Shown piece after piece: positions 22,428 through 30,042 of a stretch of DNA of 38,948 nucleotides. This stretch comes from Caldilineaceae bacterium (GTDB lineage Bacteria; Chloroflexota; Anaerolineae; Caldilineales; Caldilineaceae), in contig JAJEDJ010000052.1 of assembly GCA_022821545.1 (NCBI GenBank), positions 1 through 38,948 on the forward strand, written 5' to 3'. Positions within the stretch are counted from its first letter, which is position 1. Each line of letters opens with the position of its first letter. The notes under the pieces are model-generated. The model had not been told where the DNA came from. It did no database searches and saw only the letters and a program-made list of their open reading frames with translations. The position numbers were made by a program, and so were the translations under genes.

Positions 22428-23342
22428 ATGTCCTACGGCGCGAGCGCAGGACCCAATCTACTCCCCATTTCCTCACAACTGGGTCGATACCGGATAGTTG
22501 AGCCGTTGGGCCAGGGCGCGACGGCCGTTGTGTACCGTGCGCAGGACCTGTCCGGCAGGCAGGTGGCATTCAAGGTGCTGAACCCTGCGGCGGCGAGCCA
22601 GCCGCACATGCGCTCATGCTTCCAGCTGGAGTACCAGACGCTGGCAAGGTTACGCCACCCGGGGATTGTGCGGGTTTACGAGTCCGGCGAGGCGAACGGG
22701 CGGCTTTTCATCGCGATGGAACTGGTCGAGGGCGGGACATTGGAGGAGTTCCTGGCGCGAGCAAAGTCGATCGGCGAAGTAGCGGCCATCGACATTGCCC
22801 GCCAGACAGCAGAGGCGCTCGATTTCCTGCACGAGTCCGGGAAGATACACCGGGACGTAAAGACGTCCAATATTTTGCTGGGCCCAAGCGGCCGGGCAGT
22901 GCTGTTCGACTTCGGGACTGTTTACGACGCTGTCAATCCGATAGACAACAATGCACCGGGCATCTACGGTACGCCGGCCTTTCTGGCGCCGGAACAGATA
23001 CGGGCCGAGGAAGAGCCAGATAAGCGTTCGGACCTGTACAGCCTGGGAATCGTCCTCTATCTGATGGTTTCGGGGCGCAGACCCTTTTACGGTTCGAGGG
23101 AGGAGGTCCTGGAGGCGCATCTTTCGGAAAAGCCGCCGCCGCCATCGGCATGGGGCTGGGTATCGCCCGAGCTGGAGCAGATCATTCTGAGGGCGCTGGC
23201 GAAGGATCCGGAGGAGCGATTCGGGAGCGGGGGCGAGTTTGCCCTGGCGTTGAGAGGGGTGGAGGTGGAAACGGAGCAGCCGAAGCCGCGGCTGGCTACA
23301 CGTCTGCGGGCCTGGTTGGAGGATACCGTGCGCCAGGAGTGA
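22428..23342 (+). CDS. Soluble serine/threonine protein kinase (Hanks type)
   Basis: 304 residues, essentially a lone kinase domain. Seen are the Gly-rich loop 'LGQGATAVVYRA', the ATP-binding Lys49 (VAFKVL), the catalytic loop 'HRDVKTSNIL' (Asp143), 'DFGTV' (Asp161) and 'GTPAFLAPEQI' with the APE motif, then 'DLYSLGIVLYLMVSGRRPFY'. Arg before the catalytic Asp indicates activation-loop control. Unlike PknB it has no membrane segment or PASTA domains; the tail (TRLRAWLEDTVRQE) is a short amphipathic helix. A GTG at 22362 would add 22 residues and is also compatible with the promoter. The substrate is unknown. The stop codon lies within a 15-bp duplication. Confidence 0.9.
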   Translation: MSYGASAGPNLLPISSQLGRYRIVEPLGQGATAVVYRAQDLSGRQVAFKVLNPAAASQPHMRSCFQLEYQTLARLRHPGIVRVYESGEANGRLFIAMELVEGGTLEEFLARAKSIGEVAAIDIARQTAEALDFLHESGKIHRDVKTSNILLGPSGRAVLFDFGTVYDAVNPIDNNAPGIYGTPAFLAPEQIRAEEEPDKRSDLYSLGIVLYLMVSGRRPFYGSREEVLEAHLSEKPPPPSAWGWVSPELEQIILRALAKDPEERFGSGGEFALALRGVEVETEQPKPRLATRLRAWLEDTVRQE

Positions 23343-23358
23343 ATGCGCCAGGAGTGAG
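23329..23358 (+). repeat. 15-bp duplication spanning the kinase stop codon
   Basis: TGCGCCAGGAGTGAA (23329-23343) is followed by the same sequence with one change (23344-23358). The TGA used as stop (23340-23342) is in the first copy. Confidence 0.75.
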
Positions 23359-23375
23359 CGCGGCAGGCGTGGGCG

Positions 23376-23389
23376 CCGGTCGAGACCGG
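23376..23389. terminator. Small hairpin between convergent kinase and sdhB genes
   Basis: CCGGTC-GA-GACCGG forms a perfect 5-6 bp stem in the 99-bp convergent gap. It has no T-run on either side, so termination by it alone is doubtful. It is the only stem in the gap. Confidence 0.3.
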
Positions 23390-23398
23390 GGCGGGGCA

Positions 23399-23446
23399 GT
23401 CAGTATGTATTGGTCAGTGCGTATTGGTCAGTGCGTATTGGTCAGT
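23399..23446. repeat. 14-bp tandem repeat, 3.4 copies, overlapping the sdhB stop
   Basis: GTCAGTATGTATTG (23399-23412) is followed by GTCAGTGCGTATTG twice (23413-23426, 23427-23440) and GTCAGT (23441-23446). On the coding strand of sdhB the array starts with the stop codon itself: TGACCAATACGCAC repeated. Confidence 0.9.
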
Positions 23447-24143
23447 CTTCGAGGCCGTTCATCAGGGCCAGTTTTACTTCACCGATGGCCCGCGTTACGT
23501 CGATTTCACGCGGGCAGGCCTGGACACAGTTAAATACGGTGCGGCAGCGCCAGACGCCGTCAACGTCGTTGAGCACGCGCAGGCGGAGGTCGGCGGCGGC
23601 GTCGCGGTTGTCGAAGATGAAGCGGTGGGCCTGGACGATGGCTGCGGGGCCGATATAGTCCTCGTTGGCCCAGAAGCTGGGGCAGGAGGTGGTGCAGGCC
23701 GCGCAGAGAATGCACTTGGTGGTATCGTCGTAGCGAGCGCGGTCTTCCTGGCTTTGGTAGCGCTCACCCTGTGCGGGCAGGTCGTCGTTGATCAGGTAGG
23801 GCAGGACGGCCCTGTACTTGGCGAAAAAGGGCTCCATATCGACGACCAGGTCCTTGATCAGGGGCATCGAGCGCAGTGGTTCGACCTGGCAGACGTCGCC
23901 GACATCCTGCATAAGCACTTTGCAGGCGAGCGCGTTGCGGCCGTTGATGACCATGGCGTCGCTGCCGCAGATGCCATGGGCGCAGGAGCGGCGCAGGGTG
24001 AGCGTGCCGTCCTGGTACCATTTCACCTGGTGGAGCGCGTCGAGCACGCGGTCGCTCTCTTCCACGTCCACCCAGTACTCTCCCCACCAGGGCTTGGAAT
24101 CGGCCTCCGGATTGAATCTGCGAATTCGCATTTTGATGCGCAT
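23442..24143 (-). CDS. sdhB: Succinate dehydrogenase iron-sulfur subunit
   Basis: 233 residues with all three clusters. The [2Fe-2S] site is 'SCAHGICGSDAMVINGRNAL' plus the next Cys (Cys54, Cys59, Asp62, Cys74; the Asp also occurs in E. coli SdhB). The [4Fe-4S] site is 'CILCAACTTSCP' (Cys144, 147, 150, 154). The [3Fe-4S] site is 'CRTVFNCVQACP' (Cys200, 206, 210). The protein passes electrons from the SdhA flavin to quinone at the membrane anchor. It starts one base after the sdhA stop (TAAC-ATG), with AAGGAG inside the sdhA end, so the two are coupled. It is the last gene of sdhCDAB. A 14-bp tandem repeat begins at its stop codon. Confidence 0.97.
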   Translation of the reverse strand: MRIKMRIRRFNPEADSKPWWGEYWVDVEESDRVLDALHQVKWYQDGTLTLRRSCAHGICGSDAMVINGRNALACKVLMQDVGDVCQVEPLRSMPLIKDLVVDMEPFFAKYRAVLPYLINDDLPAQGERYQSQEDRARYDDTTKCILCAACTTSCPSFWANEDYIGPAAIVQAHRFIFDNRDAAADLRLRVLNDVDGVWRCRTVFNCVQACPREIDVTRAIGEVKLALMNGLED

Positions 24144-24144
24144 G

Positions 24145-25878
24145 TTAGTAGGTCCGCTCCTTGGGATGGTGAAGCGTTATATTCACCGGCGCGTAGTCCA
24201 AGCTGATCTTGCCATCGACTTTTGACGCGTAGGTGTGGGTAAGCCAGTTCTCGTCGTCGCGGTCCTTGTGATCTTCGCGGCTGTGGGCGCCGCGGCTTTC
24301 GGTGCGGGCGAGGGCGCTGGCCGCGGTCACTTCGGCAAGGTCGAGCAGGTTCTGCAGTTCGATGGCTTCGAGAATGTCGGTATTGAAGCGCTTGCCCTTG
24401 TCCATGACGGTGATGTCCCGGGCGGCTTCCTGCAGCTCGCGGATGCGCGTCAGGGCCGACTCTATCCCCTCTTGCGTACGGAAAACGCCAACCTGGTCCA
24501 TCATCAGGGCCTGCATTTCTGCGCGCAGGTCGGCGACATTGCGGCTGCCGTCGTTGCCGAGCATGGTTTGCAGCATCGCCTGTGTCGGCTCCCAGGTCTC
24601 CGGCGGCAGGTCGGCCCAGTCGTTTTGGCGACAGTAGGCGGCGGCGGCTTTGCCGGCCCGTTTGCCGAAGACAACGAGATCGACGAGGCTGTTGGTGCCG
24701 AGACGGTTGGCGCCGTGTACGCTGACGCAGGCAACCTCGCCGGCGGCGTAGAAACCGGGCATCACGCCGCCCTGGGCATTGGTCTGGACTTCGCCGTCGA
24801 CGTTGGTTGGGATGCCGCCCATGGCGTAGTGGGCAGTAGGCTGCACGGGCATGGGCTCCAGCGCGGGGTCGATGCCGAGATAGGTCTTGCAGAATTCGGC
24901 GCTGTCGGCCAGTTTCGTCTCCACGACCTGGCGGCCGAGGTGTGTGGCGTCGAGATGGACGTAGCGTCCGCCGTCGATGCCCTTGTTGTCGCGGACCTCC
25001 AGGTAGATGGCGCGGCTGACGACGTCGCGGCTGGCCAGGTCTTTGAGGTTGGGCGCGTAACGCTCCATGAAACGTTCGCCTTCACGGTTACGCAGGATGC
25101 CGCCCTCGCCGCGTACGCCCTCGGTGATGAGAATGCCCATCTTGTAGATGCCGGTGGGGTGGAACTGGAAGAACTCCATATCCTCCAGGGGGATGCCTTT
25201 GTGCAGGGCGATGGCGGGGCCGTCGCCGGTGAGGCTGTGGGCGTTGCTGGTTATTTCCCACATGCGGCCAAAACCGCCGGTGGCGAAGATCAGGGCCTTG
25301 CCGTGGAAGACGTGAAGGTCGCCGCTGTCGATTTCGTAGGCGACGACGCCGGTGGCCTGGCCGTCGGCCGAGATCAGCAGATCCAGCACGTGGAATTCGT
25401 CAAAGAAGCGCACGTTGCGGGCGATGCACTGCTGATAGAGTGTCTGCAGGATCATGTGGCCGGTGCGGTCGGCGGCGTGGCAGGCGCGGCGCACGGGTTT
25501 CTCGCCGAAGTTGCTGGTGTGGCCGCCGAAGGGCCGCTGGGCGATCTTGCCTTCGGGCGTGCGGTCGAAGGGCAGCCCCATATGTTCCAGTTCGTAGATA
25601 ACGTCCACCGCCTCCTGGCACATGAGATCGACGGCGTCCTGGTCGGCGAGATAGTCGCTGCCCTTGATTGTGTCGAAGGTGTGCCATTCGGCGCGGTCTT
25701 CTTCGAGATTGCCGAGGGCGGCGCCGATGCCTCCCTGAGCGGTGCCGGTATGGCTGCGGGTGGGATAGAGTTTGGTGAGGACGGCGGTTTCGCTGCCCTG
25801 GCTGGCGTAGAGGGCAGCCATCAGGCCGGCGCCGCCGGCGCCGACAACGACCGTTTCAAATTTGTGCGTATGGATCAT
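24145..25878 (-). CDS. sdhA: Succinate dehydrogenase flavoprotein subunit
   Basis: 577 residues, the normal length. The FAD-binding motif 'VVVGAGGAGLMAALYA' is at the N-terminus. The flavinylation region is 'TRSHTGTAQGGIGAALGN', whose His carries the covalent FAD. Catalytic residues lie in 'HPTGIYKMGILITEGVRGEG', with further conserved segments 'HLDATHLG' and 'HGANRLGTNSLVDLVVFGKR'. It oxidises succinate to fumarate in the TCA cycle. The start was set at 25878 because GAGGA lies just upstream and homology begins there; the frame is open 14 codons further. A frame of similar size on the opposite strand is an artefact of high-GC codon use. Three 18-bp repeats lie 66 bp upstream. Confidence 0.97.
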   Translation of the reverse strand: MIHTHKFETVVVGAGGAGLMAALYASQGSETAVLTKLYPTRSHTGTAQGGIGAALGNLEEDRAEWHTFDTIKGSDYLADQDAVDLMCQEAVDVIYELEHMGLPFDRTPEGKIAQRPFGGHTSNFGEKPVRRACHAADRTGHMILQTLYQQCIARNVRFFDEFHVLDLLISADGQATGVVAYEIDSGDLHVFHGKALIFATGGFGRMWEITSNAHSLTGDGPAIALHKGIPLEDMEFFQFHPTGIYKMGILITEGVRGEGGILRNREGERFMERYAPNLKDLASRDVVSRAIYLEVRDNKGIDGGRYVHLDATHLGRQVVETKLADSAEFCKTYLGIDPALEPMPVQPTAHYAMGGIPTNVDGEVQTNAQGGVMPGFYAAGEVACVSVHGANRLGTNSLVDLVVFGKRAGKAAAAYCRQNDWADLPPETWEPTQAMLQTMLGNDGSRNVADLRAEMQALMMDQVGVFRTQEGIESALTRIRELQEAARDITVMDKGKRFNTDILEAIELQNLLDLAEVTAASALARTESRGAHSREDHKDRDDENWLTHTYASKVDGKISLDYAPVNITLHHPKERTY

Positions 25879-25944
25879 CTTGTCCTCATGTCGCGAAGCG
25901 GCGAAGCGATCGGAGCTCAATCCGCATTTAGTTCCGCGTATAGT

Positions 25945-25998
25945 GATGCGTTAGAACACTATGATGCGTTAGAACATTGTGATGCGTTAGAGCATTTG
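25945..25998. repeat. 18-bp tandem repeat, three copies, in the sdhD-sdhA gap
   Basis: GATGCGTTAGAACACTAT (25945-25962), GATGCGTTAGAACATTGT (25963-25980) and GATGCGTTAGAGCATTTG (25981-25998). The array begins 3 bp after the sdhD stop and fills half of the 123-bp gap, inside the operon. Confidence 0.9.
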
Positions 25999-26001
25999 CC
26001 G

Positions 26002-26433
26002 TCAGCCTGACAGGCGCTGGAACAGATTTCCCAAACCGCCGGCGCCCAAAACGATGGCAAGAGAGCCGAGCAGGATCAGGAAAAGACCGAGGCCGTAGAC
26101 AGCCGCCGTGAGCAGGAAATTGAGAATTTTATTATGCACGTAGTCGTTGATCGAGAAGCGGACCCCGTTCATGCCGTGCGCCATGCCGATGAAGAGAAGG
26201 GAGGCGTCGAAGAGGCGCCAGAAGACGCCTGCCGGACCCGACCAGCGCGCGTCAATGTTGTCGAAGGTGATATTTTCCACGCCCACGACCATGTGCATAT
26301 AGAGAAGATGAAAGACTACAGTGACAAACATGACCAGCCCGGTAAGACGCATGAACAGCCAGATTCTGCGTTCGTGATTGGGCGCGCCGTACTGGATTTT
26401 CCCCTGGACCGGCCGGCTCGAAGATGTCGCCAT
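26002..26433 (-). CDS. sdhD: Succinate dehydrogenase membrane anchor subunit
   Basis: 143 residues with three membrane segments (about 25-50, 68-95 and 103-135). Histidines suited to haem or quinone binding are His42 and His47 in 'VFHLLYMHMV' and His86 in 'GMAHGMNGVRFSINDYV'. It has the position and size of SdhD and, with sdhC, anchors SdhAB and binds quinone. The start at 26433 has AGGA 7-10 nt upstream and lies 10 bp after the sdhC stop. A longer frame overlapping sdhC is not used. The sequence is less conserved than SdhA or SdhB, so the C/D naming follows gene order. Confidence 0.85.
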   Translation of the reverse strand: MATSSSRPVQGKIQYGAPNHERRIWLFMRLTGLVMFVTVVFHLLYMHMVVGVENITFDNIDARWSGPAGVFWRLFDASLLFIGMAHGMNGVRFSINDYVHNKILNFLLTAAVYGLGLFLILLGSLAIVLGAGGLGNLFQRLSG

Positions 26434-26443
26434 TTTTACGTCC

Positions 26444-26830
26444 TCAGAAGATGCCCCGCAGGGTGATGATGGCAGCGGGCACAAGAATAATCGCGACAAG
26501 CGCCAGTTCGATGCGCACGATTGTCCGCTGGTATTTCCCCAACACGGGGAAGAAGTCAATGATAATGATTCTCATGCCGTTGAAGGCGTGGTAGAGCACT
26601 CCGAAAAGGAGGAAGACCTCCAGGACCTTGGCGGGCGGCGACGTGTAGAGGACTGCATGGACCCATTCGTAGGGCCCCGGCCCAATTGCGGCGATGAAGA
26701 TGCTGACGATGTGCATGTACAGAAAGAGCACGATGCCGAGTCCGCTGGCCCGGTGCAATATCCAGGCCCACTGGCCCTCCGCTCCTCTGTAGGTTATGCC
26801 TTTGTAGATCGATGCTGCGAGGGCGGCCAT
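26444..26830 (-). CDS. sdhC: Succinate dehydrogenase cytochrome b556-type subunit
   Basis: 128 residues with three membrane helices. Conserved features are 'WILHRASGLGIVLFLYMHIV' (the H-R-x-S-G quinone-site motif, His26-Arg27) and 'GVLYHAFNGMRIIIID' (His80, the likely axial haem ligand). AAGGAG lies 11 nt before the ATG. It is the first gene of sdhCDAB, with a strong promoter and a 14-bp palindrome about 60-120 bp upstream. Confidence 0.9.
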   Translation of the reverse strand: MAALAASIYKGITYRGAEGQWAWILHRASGLGIVLFLYMHIVSIFIAAIGPGPYEWVHAVLYTSPPAKVLEVFLLFGVLYHAFNGMRIIIIDFFPVLGKYQRTIVRIELALVAIILVPAAIITLRGIF

Positions 26831-26892
26831 TGGCTGCGAACTCCTTTTTGCGGCGTGGGATCATGGGATGGCCGGCAGTTTCGAGGCGCTTT

Positions 26893-26906
26893 GTTCCAAT
26901 TGGAAC
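26893..26906. promoter_or_regulatory. 14-bp perfect palindrome, putative operator of sdhCDAB
   Basis: GTTCCAATTGGAAC reads the same on both strands. It lies about 8-21 nt downstream of the predicted sdh transcription start, an ideal roadblock or repressor site. The cognate regulator cannot be named. Confidence 0.55.
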
Positions 26907-26920
26907 GAAACGCCACGTGA

Positions 26921-26949
26921 ATCATAATCATCACCCGTGATCCTGTCAA
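26921..26949 (-). promoter_or_regulatory. Promoter of sdhCDAB
   Basis: On the minus strand, a perfect -35 TTGACA (26944-26949), a 17-nt spacer and TATGAT (26921-26926, 5 of 6 consensus). Transcription would begin near 26914, giving an 84-nt leader. Confidence 0.7.
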
Positions 26950-27024
26950 TTCAGGCCGGAGAAAGATATATTTGGGGAAACCGGCGCCTGTACAGCGCCG
27001 CTGCCTGTTCGGCGCCCCCGCCTG

Positions 27025-28614
27025 CTATTGCCCATCTCCCAAGCTCATGCGCGCCAGGAGCACTTCAGGCTCCCAGACTTCGATCTCAACGGTGGGCGTC
27101 AGGGTCTCGATGTTGTAGACGATCAGGCGCAGCTCGTAGACGCCGGGTGAAAGGCTGGCCGGGACGCCCAGTTCAAACCAGGTGTCGACAGGCTCCAGCT
27201 CCTGCCAGCGGCTCGTGGCCCTGGACTCGGAATCGGTCAGGACTTCGTCCTGCTGGAATACTTCGCTGCCGGACTCATCATAGATGCGAAGTGAGATTGC
27301 GAAGTCGACCTGCTGATCGGATCCGGTCCTCCATCTCATGCCAACCCAGAGCGGCTGATCTCGTCCCAGGTTGATTGTTTCCTGCGTGGGCAGGCGGTCC
27401 TCTCCCTGCTCGAGGGCGAAGCCGAGCAGGTCGATGCCGCCATCGTAGTTGACGGCTGCCCGGCGACGGCGGTCGCCCTGGACGGGGTCGCCGCCGCCGG
27501 CGATGAGCTGCCTGATGCGGGGCAGAAGGTCGGCTGACGAAGCGACAAGGGCGAACTTGCCATCGGCTATACTGGAGCCGCTGATGCCAATCACCGCGCC
27601 CGTGTCGGACACGAGCGCGCCGCCGCTCTGGCCGCCGGCGATTGACGCGTCGGTCTGGAAGTAGGTGATCCGGCCCGATTCACCCTGGCGCAGGCGCGAC
27701 AGAATGCCTTTTACGATCGTGGGCTGCGGGAAGGACTCGAATTCGGCCGGGTAGCCGATGAGGTACATGTCGGCGCCGATGGGGGTGGTCTCGCCGTCGA
27801 TCAGGGGCAGAGGCTCGGTGGCGACGTCGATGGGACCGAGTACGGCGAGGTCGGCCTCCAAGTCCCAACCTTTTACAGGCACGCCATCGAACTCAGCGCC
27901 GTTGGGGAAGACGACGCGGGCCGTATCGAAAGGATAGACGACGTGGCGGTTGGTGATGACGTAGCGCCCCTCGAAGAGGACGCCGCTTCCGCTCGCTTCC
28001 CCGGTCTGAACGTAGGCAATGGCGGGCGAGACTTTCTGGAAGATCTGGGCGGAGGTGAGCTTGGGCGGGATGAAAACGGAGACCACGGTATCTTCGGTAT
28101 TGGCGGTCGTAACCAGGGGAGCATAGATCCAGGCCAGGGTGCCATAGTACCAGATCCGCCACCAGTCGCTGGTCTCATTGCGGCCGATGATGGGGAACTG
28201 ATCTCCGGGTTTGGCTGAGCCGACAATGGGATAGTAGGTGCCGGGCCCGCCGCGAACGTTCATGTTCCTCTCGACAAGAACGATGGGTTCGGGAATCGGC
28301 GTCTGGGTGGGCTTTGAGGCTACGTCGGAGAGAACCTCTCTGACAGCGGTTTCGCCGGACGAGGTTGGCGTCCAGGTAGGGTTCACGACTGAAGTTGCAA
28401 GGGCGCCGATGAATTGGGGGCGACCCTCAAAGAAAAGAGAGAGCGCCAGCAGCAGAAGAAGGAGACCGATGATCGCTGTCTGGATGCCCCATCTCCTGGC
28501 TGCGCTCCTGGGCGGCGCGGCGTCGAAGGAAGATCCACAGTGAATGCAGAGAGCTTCTGATTCCGGGGTGAATTGGTCGCAGCCGGGGCAGCGTCGATAG
28601 AGTGTTTCTGCCAT
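27025..28614 (-). CDS. Membrane-anchored trypsin-like serine protease with zinc ribbon and SH3b domain
   Basis: 529 residues in an unusual order. Residues 9-26 form a zinc ribbon (Cys9, Cys12, Cys23, Cys26). Residues 44-62 are one membrane segment (IIGLLLLLLALSLFF). A Thr/Pro linker leads to an SH3b domain at about 111-168 (MNVRGGPGTYYPIVGSAKPG ... WWRIWYYGTLAWIYAP). The protease domain at about 190-375 has the triad His224 (ITNRHVV), Asp255 (DLEADLAVLG) and Ser330 (GGQSGGALV), a DegP/S1C-like pattern. No PDZ domain follows; the last 130 residues look like a beta-sandwich (LWVGMRWRTGSDQQVDFAIS). The zinc ribbon faces the cytoplasm and the rest lies outside. It probably senses or processes cell-surface proteins. 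No clear ribosome site precedes the ATG. Confidence 0.85.
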   Translation of the reverse strand: MAETLYRRCPGCDQFTPESEALCIHCGSSFDAAPPRSAARRWGIQTAIIGLLLLLLALSLFFEGRPQFIGALATSVVNPTWTPTSSGETAVREVLSDVASKPTQTPIPEPIVLVERNMNVRGGPGTYYPIVGSAKPGDQFPIIGRNETSDWWRIWYYGTLAWIYAPLVTTANTEDTVVSVFIPPKLTSAQIFQKVSPAIAYVQTGEASGSGVLFEGRYVITNRHVVYPFDTARVVFPNGAEFDGVPVKGWDLEADLAVLGPIDVATEPLPLIDGETTPIGADMYLIGYPAEFESFPQPTIVKGILSRLRQGESGRITYFQTDASIAGGQSGGALVSDTGAVIGISGSSIADGKFALVASSADLLPRIRQLIAGGGDPVQGDRRRRAAVNYDGGIDLLGFALEQGEDRLPTQETINLGRDQPLWVGMRWRTGSDQQVDFAISLRIYDESGSEVFQQDEVLTDSESRATSRWQELEPVDTWFELGVPASLSPGVYELRLIVYNIETLTPTVEIEVWEPEVLLARMSLGDGQ

Positions 28615-28681
28615 TGAGGAAGTTCAGTCCGATATGGAAAACTCCTGCGCCGCTTGCTGGAGGGACAACTGCAAACAAGGC

Positions 28682-28704
28682 GGCCCGCGCAAAGTGCGCG
28701 GGCC
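28682..28704 (-). terminator. Rho-independent terminator of icd
   Basis: GGCCCGCGC (28682-28690) and GCGCGGGCC (28696-28704) form a perfect 9-bp GC stem with a 5-nt loop, 36 bp past the icd stop. On the minus strand it is followed by GCCTTGTTTG, a modest U-rich tail. Confidence 0.7.
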
Positions 28705-28740
28705 ACTGTGATCCGTGCAACCGGTTGCGTGAAGACAGTC

Positions 28741-30006
28741 CTACATATTCTCGATGAGCGCCTGGCCGAATTCACTGCATTTCAACAATGTTGCGCTCTC
28801 CATCAGCCGTTCAAAGTCGTAGGTGACTCTCTTTTGGCCGATGGTCTCTTCCATCGCCTGGACGATGAGGTCGGCGGCCTCATGCCAGCCCAAATGCCGG
28901 AGCATCATCTCGCCGGACAGGATGACCGATGAAGGATTTACCTTATCCTGGCCGGTGTATTTGGGAGCGGTGCCGTGCGTGGCCTCGAAGATGGCGCGGC
29001 CGGTCTCGTAGTTGATGTTTGCGCCGGGCGCGATGCCGATGCCGCCCACCTGGGCCGCGAGGGCGTCGCTGATGTAGTCACCGTTCAGATTAAGCGTCGC
29101 CAAAATGTCGTACTCGGCGGGACGCGTGAGTATCTGTTGCAGCATGGCGTCAGCGATGACATCCTTGACGATGATTTCTCCGCCGTCTGCGGCGGGCAAC
29201 TGGCGCCAGGGGCCGCCATCGAGGAGTTCTGCGCCGAAGCTCTCGTCGGCGGTCTGGTAGCCCCAGTTGCGGAAGGCGCCCTCGGTGAACTTCATGATAT
29301 TGCCCTTATGCACGAGGGTGACGCTTTCGCGCCCGTTGTCGAGCGCGTACTGGATGGAGGCGCGTACGAGGCGGTCCGTGCCCTCCCGGCTGACCGGTTT
29401 GATGCCGAAACCGGCGGTATCGGGGAAGCGCACTTTGGCGTATCTTTCGCCGAAGGCTTCACTGAAAATCCGCTTGAAGCGTTCGGTTTCGTCGGCGCCT
29501 TCCTCGAACTCAATCCCGGCGTAGATGTCCTCGGTGTTCTCGCGAAAGATGACCATGTCAACCAACTCCGGCTGTCTTACGGGGCTGGGGACGCCGTTGA
29601 AGTAGCGAACGGGGCGGACGCAGGCGTAGAGGTCCAGGCGCTGACGCAGGGCGACGTTAATGCTGCGGATGCCGCCGCCTACGGGGGTTGTCAGAGGGCC
29701 TTTGAGCGCGACCATGTAGTCGTCGATGGCGTCCAAGGTTTCCTGCGGCAACCAGACGATCTCGTTGTAGACATCGTTGGCTTTGTCGCCGGCGTAGACT
29801 TCCATCCAGACGATCCGTTTCCGTCCTGCGTAGGCCTTGGCCACGGCTTCGTCCAGAACGGGCTGGCTGGCCGCCCAGATGTCCGGGCCGGTGCCATCGC
29901 CTTCGATAAAGCAAACGATGGGGTTGTCCGGCACCTGTAGATTTCCATTTTGATCGATGTCGATCCTTTTGCCTTCGCTGGGAACGACGATCCGCTCATA
30001 AGCCAT
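28741..30006 (-). CDS. icd: NADP-dependent isocitrate dehydrogenase
   Basis: 421 residues, the usual bacterial size. The substrate loop 'GGIRSINVALRQRLDLYACV' contains Ser115, the position phosphorylated by AceK in E. coli. 'IFRENTEDIYAGIEF' and 'LVHKGNIMKFTEGAFRNWGY' are signature segments. 'HGTAPKYTGQDKVNPSS' has the Lys-Tyr pair that selects NADP+ over NAD+. It decarboxylates isocitrate to 2-oxoglutarate, the co-substrate of the two PhyH enzymes and a TCA step near sdh. GGAGG lies 10-11 nt before the ATG. It forms a unit with the SDR gene 36 bp upstream and ends at a hairpin. Confidence 0.97.
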   Translation of the reverse strand: MAYERIVVPSEGKRIDIDQNGNLQVPDNPIVCFIEGDGTGPDIWAASQPVLDEAVAKAYAGRKRIVWMEVYAGDKANDVYNEIVWLPQETLDAIDDYMVALKGPLTTPVGGGIRSINVALRQRLDLYACVRPVRYFNGVPSPVRQPELVDMVIFRENTEDIYAGIEFEEGADETERFKRIFSEAFGERYAKVRFPDTAGFGIKPVSREGTDRLVRASIQYALDNGRESVTLVHKGNIMKFTEGAFRNWGYQTADESFGAELLDGGPWRQLPAADGGEIIVKDVIADAMLQQILTRPAEYDILATLNLNGDYISDALAAQVGGIGIAPGANINYETGRAIFEATHGTAPKYTGQDKVNPSSVILSGEMMLRHLGWHEAADLIVQAMEETIGQKRVTYDFERLMESATLLKCSEFGQALIENM

Positions 30007-30042
30007 CGGTGAAAAGCCTCCAAATGGGTGGTGAAGAGTGTG

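Noticed and set aside
24235..26010. Long open frame on the plus strand opposite sdhA
   Set aside because: It mirrors sdhA in extent, has no ribosome site and a repetitive Gly/Ala/Val composition. It results from high GC at third codon positions.
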